A DNA stretch of 57,716 bases from Thermoplasmatales archaeon ex4572_165 (GTDB taxonomy: Archaea > Thermoplasmatota > E2 > DHVEG-1), in assembly GCA_002254885.1 (NCBI GenBank), contig NJDG01000006.1:1-57716 (forward strand), read 5' to 3'. Positions within the stretch are counted from its first letter, which is position 1. Every line of letters begins with the position of its first letter. This document shows, piece after piece, positions 36,010 to 45,625 of the stretch. Below the pieces are notes generated by a model. The model did not search any database, had not been told where the DNA came from, and was given only the letters and a program-made list of their open reading frames with translations. Position numbers and translations under genes: made by a program.

Positions 36010-37836
36010 ATGATTACTACACAAACCCAAAAAAGATTAGCTTATGGAATAATTTTCCTTTTTATCTGTATGACACTCCCGGTTTCAAGTAATACAACCA
36101 ACAATATCAATGAAACCGTTTACTCAAATTTATTAGATATTAATTATAATATGGAGAATGAAAATCAATATTATTTTGTGATGGATTATATTGAAGAATC
36201 ACCTACAAATGAAATTTCAAGAAAACCAAAAGTTCAAACAAATCTAATCTCAGAGTTTAGTTGGAAGGATTATGAAGGCAAAGATTGGACGAGCTCAGCA
36301 AAAAATCAAGGTCCCTGTGGAAGCTGCTGGGCATTTGCTGCTGTAAGCTGTCTGGAAAGTATCATAAATATTGCATGGGATGATCCAAATCTTGATGTTG
36401 ATCTATCAGAACAATATATCCTATCATGTCTTTCTAATTCTGGTAGTTGTGGAGGGGGAAATTCTTATTCGGCATTCAAATATATTAAAAGAAATGAGAC
36501 CTCAGGTAATGATTGCAATGGAATAATAACAGAGGATTGTCTTTTTTATCAGGCAGATGATTCGGTCTCATGTAATGAAAAATCAATAGATTGGAAGCAG
36601 AATCTTGTACCAATAACAAATTATGGTTATTGGCGTCCAAATTTTCCAGAAGACATCGATGCGATAAAAACTGATTTAGTTAATAGAGGGCCACTCGTAA
36701 CATATTTCTTAGCAACAGGAGATTTTGCTCAATGGGGTGGAACTCATCATTCCCCTAATGATTATTATCCCTATGAACAAGGTAATAGTGCAAATCATGC
36801 TGTTATTATAGTTGGATTTAAAGATGACCCATCAATAGAAAACGGTGGATACTGGATATGTAAAAATAGCTGGGGTACAAGTTGGGGATATGATGGTTTT
36901 TTTAACATCGAATATGGTAGTTTAAATATTGATAATGTTGAAATTACATGGGTTGAATATGAGCCAAATCCCAATGTTGATTTTTCACATGATCCAAAAA
37001 ATCCTAAAAGCAAAGAAACAATTATTTTTAATGATATTTCAACTAGTTTAAAAGGAGAAATTGAATCATTATATTGGGATTTTGGAGATGGAACAACTTC
37101 AACTCAGAAAAATCCAATGAAATCTTATTCTGAAATTGGAACTTATAATGTTAATTTAACGGTTTCAGATAGTTTTGGTCACATAAATTCAGTTTCTAAA
37201 AATATATATGTTGGAGATGAAATTCCACCAATAACAACCCATAAAATAACTGGAACATTAGGAGAAAATGATTGGTATTTGAGTACTATTGGAATTAGAT
37301 TAGACGCATCAGATTCTTTTTCAGGAGTTGAATGTACAATGTACAGCATTGATGGTTCGGATTTCCAAAAATATACACCATTATTCTTATCTGCCAAATC
37401 ATATCAAGGCGAACATACATTGTCATATTATTCCATTGATAAATCTGGAAATATTGAAGATGAGAAAACCTGTTCTTTTAAAATTGATAGTTATAATCCA
37501 GAAGCAACTATCTTGAAACCATTAAATGGCACATTATATCTTATGAATGTCCCATTCATTAAAAAATTAGATGATACAATAATTATTGGTCCATTGATTC
37601 CAAAATTTGAGTTTTTTGATGCTGCATCGGGAATTGATGAAGTTCATTATTATCTAAATAATAGAAGAATTGATGTTGATGATCATCCACCATATACATG
37701 CATCATTAACAGATTACATCTTGGAAAAGAATGCTCTTTTAAAGTTAGAGTATATGATAATTCAGGGAGAAGTTCAGAATCTGAAACAATATACTTCAAA
37801 CAGTTCAGTATAGGATTATTAAAAGACATATTTTAG
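36010..37836 (+). CDS. Secreted papain-family (C1A) cysteine peptidase with PKD domain
   Basis: A signal peptide (LAYGIIFLFICMTLPVSS) precedes an intact C1A domain. It has Gln100 of the oxyanion hole and Cys106 in GPCGSCWAF, paired Cys residues as in papains, His263 in NHAVIIVGF and Asn286 in CKNSWGTSWGYDG. A PKD domain follows (about residues 320-400; YWDFGDGTTSTQKNP). Two further Ig-like modules come after it: one of the type seen in OmpL47-like repeats (YLSTIGIRLDASDSFSG, YSIDGSDFQKY) and one with IDEVHYYLNNRRID. The propeptide region is short. The leader GGGGCAAAATATG resembles that of the broken paralogue at 311. Likely degrades proteins outside the cell. Confidence 0.92.
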   Translation: MITTQTQKRLAYGIIFLFICMTLPVSSNTTNNINETVYSNLLDINYNMENENQYYFVMDYIEESPTNEISRKPKVQTNLISEFSWKDYEGKDWTSSAKNQGPCGSCWAFAAVSCLESIINIAWDDPNLDVDLSEQYILSCLSNSGSCGGGNSYSAFKYIKRNETSGNDCNGIITEDCLFYQADDSVSCNEKSIDWKQNLVPITNYGYWRPNFPEDIDAIKTDLVNRGPLVTYFLATGDFAQWGGTHHSPNDYYPYEQGNSANHAVIIVGFKDDPSIENGGYWICKNSWGTSWGYDGFFNIEYGSLNIDNVEITWVEYEPNPNVDFSHDPKNPKSKETIIFNDISTSLKGEIESLYWDFGDGTTSTQKNPMKSYSEIGTYNVNLTVSDSFGHINSVSKNIYVGDEIPPITTHKITGTLGENDWYLSTIGIRLDASDSFSGVECTMYSIDGSDFQKYTPLFLSAKSYQGEHTLSYYSIDKSGNIEDEKTCSFKIDSYNPEATILKPLNGTLYLMNVPFIKKLDDTIIIGPLIPKFEFFDAASGIDEVHYYLNNRRIDVDDHPPYTCIINRLHLGKECSFKVRVYDNSGRSSESETIYFKQFSIGLLKDIF

Positions 37837-37951
37837 GGTGTTGTTCTAATGTTTTTCAGAAAAGTAAAATTCTGATTTTGAAATTTTTACTATTCATCAA
37901 TAATATTATTATAAATAATTATAAATATAATAACATCTTATTATCGACTTG

Positions 37952-38626
37952 ATGAAAATAAAAGACATACCATGGGATAATAGACCAGGTATCAGACTTA
38001 AAACAGAAGGCGTCTCAAATCTTGCTAATTCTGAACTTCTTGCAATTGTTATTGGCCGAGGTAATTATAAAGAAAATGCATTAGATATCTCCAATAGGGT
38101 CCTAAAATCATATAATTTTGATAAAATGTCAGATCTTTCTTTTCATGAGCTAAAAGATGAATTTAAAAATCAGGTTCCAGCAATGAAAATACAAGCCATG
38201 TATGAGATTTTTAGAAGAACCAATAAACTTAAGAAAATTGGATCAAAAACTAAAATAAAAACAGCAGAAGATGTTTATAATTATTATGTTGACCAACTGC
38301 ATGATAAGAAAAAAGAACATCTCTATGCCTTGTTTCTTGATACGCAGAATCAAATCATCTCAGAAGAATTGATATCAATTGGAATCCTAAATGCATCCTT
38401 AATTCATCCACGTGAAATTTTTAACCCTGCAATTAAAGCATCTTCAAACTCAATAATCCTTATTCACAATCATCCAAGTGGTATATGTACACCAAGTAAA
38501 GAAGATGAAACAATCACAAAAAGATTATCGGATGCAGGAGATCTATTAGATATTAAATTATTAGATCATATTATTGTAGGGAAAAACGATTATTGCAGTC
38601 TAAGGGAAAAAGGACTCATTGACTGA
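37952..38626 (+). CDS. radC: RadC-like JAB/MPN domain protein
   Basis: About 224 residues. An N-terminal UPF0758 region (IPWDNRPGIRLKTEGVSNLANSELLAIVIG) with helix-hairpin-helix character precedes a JAB/MPN metal site: LIHPREIF, then ILIHNHPSG with the two His ligands, and SKEDETITKRL with the last Asp. Members are annotated as DNA repair proteins, but their function is unsettled. The family is mainly bacterial, so this copy may have come by transfer. The ATG at 37952 is used; a TTG precedes it. Confidence 0.9.
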   Translation: MKIKDIPWDNRPGIRLKTEGVSNLANSELLAIVIGRGNYKENALDISNRVLKSYNFDKMSDLSFHELKDEFKNQVPAMKIQAMYEIFRRTNKLKKIGSKTKIKTAEDVYNYYVDQLHDKKKEHLYALFLDTQNQIISEELISIGILNASLIHPREIFNPAIKASSNSIILIHNHPSGICTPSKEDETITKRLSDAGDLLDIKLLDHIIVGKNDYCSLREKGLID

Positions 38627-38670
38627 TTACACAATTCAACAAAGATGATTATTAAATTAAAAAGAATGCT

Positions 38671-39354
38671 TTAACTGAGAGATTTGATAAAATTATAAAT
38701 TTCATTTGAAATAAGTTCTGAATCTGTATAAATATGATGATTACCTGGAAAAGTTTTCATTGGTGCATGATATTTCTCTGCAACTCTTTTAACAATTGAA
38801 GGAGATATCATTAAATCATTTTGTCTTGCAATGAAAAACATTGGGCACGATATTTTTTTTTCATCAACACTTACTTTTTGTTTTAATACTTCATAAGTAA
38901 CTTTTGCAGATTGTTTTTGTAACATGTTATAACGTTTTCTAGCATCTTTCACCGAAAGATCATTTAACAAACGATCTTGTGCAAGAGAAAATGTTGGTAG
39001 AAATGGAATACGTGCAATAATAAAAGGTATATATCGTATTTGAGATAAAAACGATAGTGATCTTAAATCAATTCCCCTCGGTGGTGCAGGACATATACAA
39101 ACACCAGCTTTTATTTTTGTTGTTTCCATAACTTTTTGAACGATTAAACCCCCCATTGAATGTCCAATCACAATATCATCTTTTGAAACCATTGACATAA
39201 TTTTATCCACATAATCCTGAAAACATGTTTTTCTTAGATTCATTCCTTCTTTTAATTCTACGGCATTGCATTGATATCCTTTCTTTTTAAAATATTCAAT
39301 AAATGGTTTCCATTCTGATGCAAATCCATTTAACCCATGGATAAGATAGATCAT
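38671..39354 (-). CDS. Alpha/beta hydrolase
   Basis: The protein has 227 residues and the alpha/beta-hydrolase frame: YLIHGLNGFASEWKPF (oxyanion-hole HG), the nucleophile elbow VIGHSMGGLIV, a lid-like segment, the acid region FFIARQNDLMISP and the catalytic His in FPGNHHIYTDS. No signal peptide is seen, so it acts inside the cell. Esterase, lipase or peptidase activity cannot be told apart. It is a single gene, convergent with radC. Confidence 0.88.
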   Translation of the reverse strand: MIYLIHGLNGFASEWKPFIEYFKKKGYQCNAVELKEGMNLRKTCFQDYVDKIMSMVSKDDIVIGHSMGGLIVQKVMETTKIKAGVCICPAPPRGIDLRSLSFLSQIRYIPFIIARIPFLPTFSLAQDRLLNDLSVKDARKRYNMLQKQSAKVTYEVLKQKVSVDEKKISCPMFFIARQNDLMISPSIVKRVAEKYHAPMKTFPGNHHIYTDSELISNEIYNFIKSLS

Positions 39355-39490
39355 AAATTCATATACATTTAATATCGTATAAATAAATTTAGTGAAAGAC
39401 TAAAAAATAAATACCATTTAATCTATGATCAAATCTAAAAAATATGATTTAAATCTTCATATTTTATAAGGGATATATCATAGAATTTAA

Positions 39491-40885
39491 TCAGAGATCA
39501 AACTTCCAGATTATCATCTCGTTTTCAGATATGATTCCTGTATTATCAATAGCTTTAATCTTTACTTCGAAACGTCCAAAAGAAGTGTCATCCCAAAACC
39601 ATTCATATGGAAAAACATCATCAATATGCATTAATTCATCATTTAAATAAAACTCAATTTTTTCAATTCCTTCCCTGCTATATGCATTTGCTTCAATAGC
39701 TAAATCACCAATTACAACCGTATTTCCAAATAAAGTCTTCATGATATGTTTATCATTAAGGAATAAATAATTTGTATCCGGTTTTATAAAATAGGATCTT
39801 GGTGTTATTTCAGGTATATTATCTTTAAGAGGAGTAATAATAAAAACAGCGGGAACGATAGTATAAACATTAGGTATATTCAAGTAATCCACTAGCCAAA
39901 AATAATCTTTTTCATCAGGGAAAGGGCTTGTATTATTCACCCTATAAATATCATGAGAAACAATAGATGCATCATTATGTTTTGTCATATCATTTGTATG
40001 ATTTGCATTATCAAAATATGGATCACTTAAAGCTATTTGAAAATCATTGATATTTACACCTGCAACTGATACCCAATGACTAATGTAAACATTTTTGTCT
40101 TCATCATAACCAGTTAATCCTAGAACAACAAATGAACCATTGATGATTTGATTTGCAAGATTTTGAAAAGTTAAATCCTCCGTGGAACTTATTGGAAATT
40201 CTGTTTCTAAAAAATCATATGATCCAACTAAATTACCATGCGTATTATTCGAAAAATATGATGATATATGGTTACCAGAGGGCATAATTGAATTTGAAGT
40301 AATTGATTTGGGATATTTAATTTCTAATTTAAAATAATCCAATAATCCGGCATCATCTAACCATTTACTCACACCTTGATGCATAGAAATAATCGGTGTT
40401 CCCCAAATATTATTTCCAGTTCTACATCCATTTGTATCCACATACCAAGCTACTCTTTCAATAAGTTCATTTCCAAATATCCCCTTCTCATGATCCCAAA
40501 CTGATGTTAAATCATTGACATTATTAAAGTTATGATCATCCTTATTTAAACCTGGAATTGGAGTTCCTTGAGCATTATAATTCAAAACCAAAGGAAAAAT
40601 ATCTTCATTATCTCCTGGACATCCATATGAATTAGAATAAGAAGAATCAATATACCAAAAGATATTTGCAACAGATACAGCTCCACAAAATGTCCATCCA
40701 TGATTATAGGGGTCTTTCCAGTTGTTTTGTTTCTGATCAAAATCAGGCATCCCTTTTGGTGAATAATTTTCATAGGAGGGATAAAAAAACCATTCATTGT
40801 TTTTTGATTCATTTACAGCATTAATTACTGGAAAAACAGTAGTAATCATACATATACATATCGAAATACAGATTATTTTTTTCAA
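39491..40885 (-). CDS. Secreted C39-like cysteine peptidase
   Basis: A signal peptide (IICISICICMITTVFPVINA) is followed by a papain-fold domain of C39-like type. It shows GMPDFDQKQ, WTFCGAVSVANIFWY with Cys67 as nucleophile, YISHWVSVAGV with His270, and ALSDPYF with Asp288. The C-terminal 100 residues form an Ig-like module (IEKIEFYLNDELM, KIKAIDNTG). Translation begins at a TTG (40885) that overlaps the TGA of the upstream C25 gene, with GGTGGT eight bases before, so the two genes are translationally coupled. The substrate is unknown, probably extracellular protein. Confidence 0.82.
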   Translation of the reverse strand: MKKIICISICICMITTVFPVINAVNESKNNEWFFYPSYENYSPKGMPDFDQKQNNWKDPYNHGWTFCGAVSVANIFWYIDSSYSNSYGCPGDNEDIFPLVLNYNAQGTPIPGLNKDDHNFNNVNDLTSVWDHEKGIFGNELIERVAWYVDTNGCRTGNNIWGTPIISMHQGVSKWLDDAGLLDYFKLEIKYPKSITSNSIMPSGNHISSYFSNNTHGNLVGSYDFLETEFPISSTEDLTFQNLANQIINGSFVVLGLTGYDEDKNVYISHWVSVAGVNINDFQIALSDPYFDNANHTNDMTKHNDASIVSHDIYRVNNTSPFPDEKDYFWLVDYLNIPNVYTIVPAVFIITPLKDNIPEITPRSYFIKPDTNYLFLNDKHIMKTLFGNTVVIGDLAIEANAYSREGIEKIEFYLNDELMHIDDVFPYEWFWDDTSFGRFEVKIKAIDNTGIISENEMIIWKFDL

Positions 40886-43116
40886 TTAAATACCACCAAA
40901 TTAAAAAATAGATATTTTAATATTGGAAATAATTCATAAAAAATATTATAAATTTTATCTATCTTAAAACCTTTTGGCATACTAATAACCAAAGGATCTG
41001 ACCACTCACTTTCAGCTCCAAAAATATCTTTTGTCTTAACTTTTATTTCATAATTACCTTGTTCAATCCACTTATGAGATATGCTTATCTGCTGACCAGA
41101 ATTATATGGGCCAACCCATTCAATATCTCCATCACCCCATGAAAAACAATAATAGACATCATCGTTATCAGGATCAGTTGTAACAGTTGAATAGGACAAT
41201 TCTTTTCTTGTTTTTCCAGAACTGGACCCATTAGGCGTTTCTGGCTTCATTGGTGGGTTATTTTCAAGATTTGAGGAAATCCCAATATCAGGATTTCCAA
41301 ATAAAGACCCATGGACAAAGGTTTCATACTTTAATGCATCCCATAATCCCCTTGAATACATCTCCTTTATTGCATATTGATGAGCCGCCCCTTGGGTGAA
41401 TTCACCTGAGGTTATCGATGAAATAAAGAAATATTTGAATGATTGATCACTTCCATCATTGACATCATCCCATTCAGTTTGATATGGTGTTGCTTTATTT
41501 GCTCCTAAGAAACCAATTGCACCTTGTTTCATCATAGCTTGTCCAATATTAAGATAATCCGTGTCTGAATTACTACATGAAGCACCACTGACAATTGAGG
41601 GATAATCATCATTTAAATATTGACAATCATCAACAGAGATGAAATTTCCAGAGCCGAAAGGGTTTCCATGTGAATGCCAACTTACGATACCAAATTTTCC
41701 CTCTGACCAAACATCTCTTACATTACGATTATTAATTATGTAATCATAATCATATGTTGAATCTCTTTCATACATTCTTGTTTTCATCCAGGAACTCATC
41801 CATGGATGTATTTCTTCATTTACACAATACTCCATGAATGTTGCTCCGTCTGTATTCTCATCAATAAAATTTGAGAGGAGTAGAATATTATTTTTAAATG
41901 ATGGATCTGAATTTTTCTCATAAGAAATTGATTTTTCACAAATATGTTGGACCGTTTCAGGATCACTCCATGGTATTCTTCCAACATTTATCTCACCAAA
42001 AAAATCAATTGAATCAGAATTTTCTCCATATTTATGGTCTCCATCCATATCCCATGATTCACTATCAGGCAGGGAGAGCTCTGCATAATAAAAATCTGTT
42101 TCAGCACAGCCTTCTTCTTGAAACCCCATTTTTTGAGATGTCTTTCGCATTGGGATATCATCCCAATGACCAATAATACAAAGATATTCAATCCCCCATT
42201 CATCCAAAGGAAATTTTTCTCTTAGAAAATTCCTAATTTTTTCAGCTAAATCATATCCTTCATAGTTTGAATCAATCCAAGATATTGTTTCAACTTTGAC
42301 TGTTCGTCCTTTTTCTTCCTCCCAACTGACAAGAGGTTCAACAGTATCTGTTAATGAATCTAATGTAATAATGACATAATCATATAAACCTTGATTTGAA
42401 GTGCTTTTTTCTTGATACCATTGTTTTGTTTGTTCATAATTCATTATTATTTCTTCTGCGTTTTGTTCAATATTTTTTGTTTCTCTATTTATGTTTATAT
42501 TTAGAGGCTCATTTATTTGATATTCAATGTTTATTAAAATTTCAGAATGAAAAGATAATTTCCCAGTTGTTGGCATATATGAGAAAGGAATAACTTTTAT
42601 ATCAACTAGATTGTAGGATCTATAAGCACCGCTTCTTTCATATGTCACAATGTTTTTAGGAAATTTGTTATTTGATTTATAGAACTCATTATAATTCTTT
42701 GAATAAATTTCAGAAGGATAAATTGAACTGTATTCATCATTTTCAAAATTTGGTGTAGATGCAGGTAGAATATTAAAGGTGTTTTCTAAGATTTTGGTTT
42801 CAGTAATCTCATAGTTTAAACTAATTGGTATTGCATCAGGTGGAATTGCAATAGTAAAAATCCTTACTGGTAATTTTGGTAAACCTGGATTTTGAATGAC
42901 ACCAAATTTTTCTATGTTTAAGATATCTTCATTTACATTTCGGTTAATATCAAATGGATCAATTGAAAGAGAAAGATCAAATGAATAGATATTCTGATTT
43001 GGATTTTGTTGATTAATCATTTGAGAAATGCTATTCTCTTCTTGACTTGTGCTTGTAATTGTAAGTGTTGTACATAATAATACAACTGTTAAAAATAATA
43101 TTTTTATTTTTTTCAT
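40882..43116 (-). CDS. Secreted C25 (gingipain-like) cysteine peptidase with PKD-like domain
   Basis: This 744-residue protein has a signal peptide (ILFLTVVLLCTTLTI), a C25 propeptide-like region (NPGLPKLPVRIFTIAIPPDA) and the peptidase domain, with YLCIIGHWDDIP, the His in VSWHSHGN (His481 or His483) and Cys514 in GASCSN. A PKD-like module near residues 625-715 (YCFSWGDGDIEWVG, KTKDIFGAESEWSDP) precedes a hydrophobic/aromatic tail (MPKGFKIDKIYNIF, ELFPILKYLFFNL) that may be a sorting or anchoring signal. It leads the two-gene operon with the C39-like peptidase and is divergent from the Lrp-type regulator. It is intact, unlike the C25 gene at 2668. Confidence 0.9.
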   Translation of the reverse strand: MKKIKILFLTVVLLCTTLTITSTSQEENSISQMINQQNPNQNIYSFDLSLSIDPFDINRNVNEDILNIEKFGVIQNPGLPKLPVRIFTIAIPPDAIPISLNYEITETKILENTFNILPASTPNFENDEYSSIYPSEIYSKNYNEFYKSNNKFPKNIVTYERSGAYRSYNLVDIKVIPFSYMPTTGKLSFHSEILINIEYQINEPLNININRETKNIEQNAEEIIMNYEQTKQWYQEKSTSNQGLYDYVIITLDSLTDTVEPLVSWEEEKGRTVKVETISWIDSNYEGYDLAEKIRNFLREKFPLDEWGIEYLCIIGHWDDIPMRKTSQKMGFQEEGCAETDFYYAELSLPDSESWDMDGDHKYGENSDSIDFFGEINVGRIPWSDPETVQHICEKSISYEKNSDPSFKNNILLLSNFIDENTDGATFMEYCVNEEIHPWMSSWMKTRMYERDSTYDYDYIINNRNVRDVWSEGKFGIVSWHSHGNPFGSGNFISVDDCQYLNDDYPSIVSGASCSNSDTDYLNIGQAMMKQGAIGFLGANKATPYQTEWDDVNDGSDQSFKYFFISSITSGEFTQGAAHQYAIKEMYSRGLWDALKYETFVHGSLFGNPDIGISSNLENNPPMKPETPNGSSSGKTRKELSYSTVTTDPDNDDVYYCFSWGDGDIEWVGPYNSGQQISISHKWIEQGNYEIKVKTKDIFGAESEWSDPLVISMPKGFKIDKIYNIFYELFPILKYLFFNLVVFN

Positions 43117-43137
43117 GATTTATTCCTCATTTTCTTT

Positions 43138-43147
43138 AATATAAAAT
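43138..43147 (-). promoter_or_regulatory. Probable TATA box of the C25-C39 peptidase operon
   Basis: On the minus strand ATTTTATATT lies about 27 bases before the C25 start codon, which would give a very short leader or a leaderless transcript. It is directly downstream of the palindrome at 43157-43171. Confidence 0.4.
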
Positions 43148-43156
43148 CAAAACAAT

Positions 43157-43171
43157 GAATATGAAATATTC
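43157..43171. promoter_or_regulatory. Candidate Lrp/AsnC operator palindrome
   Basis: GAATATGAAATATTC is a perfect 6-3-6 inverted repeat, the size and AT-rich style common for Lrp-family sites. It lies between the divergent C25 gene and the double Lrp regulator, immediately upstream of the C25 TATA box. In AT-rich DNA such palindromes also arise by chance. Confidence 0.4.
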
Positions 43172-43230
43172 TATTAAAATATTGGACAATCATAAAATAT
43201 TTATAGTAATAATTTTAATATGATTAAATA

Positions 43231-44202
43231 ATGAAAAAACTTACTCTAACAGATCATAAAATTCTATATAATCTTGATTCAAATTCAAAACAGTCCTTAC
43301 GATCACTTGGTAAAAAAGTAAAACTATCAAAAAGCGTTGTTCAATACCGCATTAAAAGACTTGAAGAAAATGGAGTTATTAAAAATTATTATACATCTAT
43401 TGATTTCTATAAACTTGGCTATACAAACATTTCAATTCATGTACGTTATCAATATTATACACCCAATATAGAACAAGAAATTATTAATCATTTTATCAAT
43501 AATAAACAGACTTGGTTTATTGCAAATATTCAAGGTGAATATGATTTAATCATTATGTTTACTATAAAAAATATGAATCAATTTTTTTTATTTTGGAAAG
43601 AAACTCTCAGAAAATTTAGATTTCATTTTGAAAGCGCAGAAATTTCATTTTTTACAAAAACGTTTCATCTACAAAAATCATATCTAATCGATGAATCTTC
43701 AAATAATAATCAAAATAATAATATAATAATTGATAGTTCAAATAAAATTGACATTAAAGAAATAGATTATGGTATTCTTAAAGAAATTTCATTAAACCCC
43801 CGGAAACCATTAACAGATATTGCTAATAAATACAAAATGTCATCTGTTACAATTGCTAATCGAATTCGAAATCTTGAAAAAAAAGGGATAATAAATGGTT
43901 ATAAAATCAATATTGATTACACAAAACTTGGTTTACAATTATTCAATGTTTCATATGTGTTAAAAAATTATGAAAACATGAATAATATTATCAAATATGT
44001 TATTAATAATCCAAATCTAGTTAGTATTAGTGAAGTCATTGGAAATTGTGATCTTAGTCTCAATTACCATATGAAAGATTTCTCTTCGCTTCATCCAATA
44101 ATAAATGATATACTACATCAATTTTCAGATGACATAAAAAATCGGATAACAACAAGCTATCCAACAATATACAAATATAATTACATAACAGAATTCAAAT
44201 AA
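43231..44202 (+). CDS. Lrp/AsnC-family regulator with two fused copies
   Basis: The 323-residue protein is a tandem fusion. One HTH-RAM unit spans residues 1 to about 155 (DHKILYNLDSNSKQSLRSLG, KSVVQYRIKRLEENGVIKNY, RAM part GYTNISIHV). A second starts near residue 170 (DYGILKEISLNPRKPLTDIA, TIANRIRNLEKKGIINGYKI). An Asn-rich linker joins them. Ordinary Lrp proteins have one unit of about 150 residues and dimerise; a fused pair could act as a covalent dimer with two different ligand sites. It is divergent from the secreted C25-C39 peptidase operon, so it probably regulates it. ATATTTATAG about 30 bases upstream is a likely TATA box. Confidence 0.88.
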   Translation: MKKLTLTDHKILYNLDSNSKQSLRSLGKKVKLSKSVVQYRIKRLEENGVIKNYYTSIDFYKLGYTNISIHVRYQYYTPNIEQEIINHFINNKQTWFIANIQGEYDLIIMFTIKNMNQFFLFWKETLRKFRFHFESAEISFFTKTFHLQKSYLIDESSNNNQNNNIIIDSSNKIDIKEIDYGILKEISLNPRKPLTDIANKYKMSSVTIANRIRNLEKKGIINGYKINIDYTKLGLQLFNVSYVLKNYENMNNIIKYVINNPNLVSISEVIGNCDLSLNYHMKDFSSLHPIINDILHQFSDDIKNRITTSYPTIYKYNYITEFK

Positions 44203-44211
44203 TATAAAATT

Positions 44212-45606
44212 TTAAAGATATTCATCTACAAGTTTTCTTGAAGAGTTTAAAGAACAATTAAACCCAATTCCCATTGCTTTTACGCCATCACCAATAACAT
44301 AAAAATTTTCAATAGGTGTTTGGATCTGTGGTTTTTTATTATCAATTGTTTTTGCCACACCATCTAAATGCCAAACAGATGGATAAATAGCCCAATTTAA
44401 AGATTTTTTATAATCTGAGATAAGATAAGATAAATTCAAGTCTAGTATATTTTTCAATTTTTCAAGGGTTTTTTTATCCTTTGCCTCACTTGGCGTACAA
44501 ATAAGATAGGATTGAACCAAGAATTTTCCATTGGGTGCTATTTTTGAATCAGAAGACGCGCTCATAAAATCAATCATACCAACAGCATCATTACCATCAA
44601 CACCACAATCACGTTCAATAAAATGAAATGTTTTTCCAATAATATCATCTGGAACATCATTAAGAGAATAATAAGCACAAAGACTACCTGTCCCAGTAAG
44701 TGATTTCATCATTTCAACATATGGCTCTGGAAACTTCGATTCATCCGCGATTCTAAAAAGATGTTGTAATAATCCAGAATAAACAACAGTTTCAAAAAAC
44801 TGTTTTTTTCCATTATGTTCAATTCCTTTAACTCTACCATTTTCAATTAATATTTTTTCTACGTTGGCATCTAAATGAATTGATCCACCATGTGATTCTA
44901 TAATTTCAGCAAGTTTCTCATGGATACTGCCAAGTCCACCAATTGGATAACCCACGGGTTTAGATCCTCGATACAGATTTCTTTGAGCTCTAAACATTTC
45001 ACCAGTAGAAATTCGATCAAGATTGTTTACTGTTGTAATTGTTCTAGAAAAAACTTCTAAAATATGTTTCATTTTTCCTTTTCCATATCTATTTATTGTT
45101 TCAGTAATTGAGATGGAGTCTAATTTTTGTAAGGTATGTTCACTTGCAAATAGTAATCTAAGGATATTGGGTAATATTTTTAGTTTATCAATTTTTGATA
45201 GAAATGGAAAATCATAATGATTTGAGTGAATTAATCCCACATATGATTCAAGAAATTCTATTGATTCATTAAACTCAGATAACACATCATTAAGATTTGA
45301 TAGGACACCTCCACCTATGGCATGATATCCAAGATCCAGATAATAATTATCAAAAAGTTTTTTTTCAAATATTGTTTGTAGATCCGGAGTTGAAAAAGGA
45401 ACAAAGCAGTTATTTGATGCTAATGCTTTTTTATATTCATCAATTGTAAGATTGGATCCATTCAATGCAAGAGCTCTACCACCCAAAGTTGATTGTTTTT
45501 CAAAAATAGATACATCGTATCCTTTTTTACAGAGCAATGCACCAGCAGTGAGTCCTGCAATTCCTGCACCAATTATAGCAATTGATTTATTTTTTTTTGT
45601 AACCAT
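44212..45606 (-). CDS. FAD-dependent oxidoreductase, phytoene-desaturase-like
   Basis: This 464-residue flavoprotein starts with the Rossmann motif IAIIGAGIAGLTAGALL and an FEKQSTLGGRA segment. It ends with YVIGDGVKAMGIGFNCSLNSSRKL, the FAD-binding close of the CrtI/amine-oxidase group. It contains no iron-sulfur cluster. Members reduce or desaturate isoprenoids or oxidise amines. Being 19 bases behind a UbiA prenyltransferase, it probably works on a prenylated product. The ATG at 45606 is chosen (GGAAG upstream); a longer frame from 45657 would overlap the ubiA gene. Confidence 0.85.
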   Translation of the reverse strand: MVTKKNKSIAIIGAGIAGLTAGALLCKKGYDVSIFEKQSTLGGRALALNGSNLTIDEYKKALASNNCFVPFSTPDLQTIFEKKLFDNYYLDLGYHAIGGGVLSNLNDVLSEFNESIEFLESYVGLIHSNHYDFPFLSKIDKLKILPNILRLLFASEHTLQKLDSISITETINRYGKGKMKHILEVFSRTITTVNNLDRISTGEMFRAQRNLYRGSKPVGYPIGGLGSIHEKLAEIIESHGGSIHLDANVEKILIENGRVKGIEHNGKKQFFETVVYSGLLQHLFRIADESKFPEPYVEMMKSLTGTGSLCAYYSLNDVPDDIIGKTFHFIERDCGVDGNDAVGMIDFMSASSDSKIAPNGKFLVQSYLICTPSEAKDKKTLEKLKNILDLNLSYLISDYKKSLNWAIYPSVWHLDGVAKTIDNKKPQIQTPIENFYVIGDGVKAMGIGFNCSLNSSRKLVDEYL

Positions 45607-45625
45607 AAACTTTTTTCTTCCTTTT

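Noticed and set aside
41898-42203. Frames on both strands within the C25 gene at 40882-43116
   Set aside because: The C25 frame is continuous with signal peptide and catalytic motifs; the others are random overlaps.
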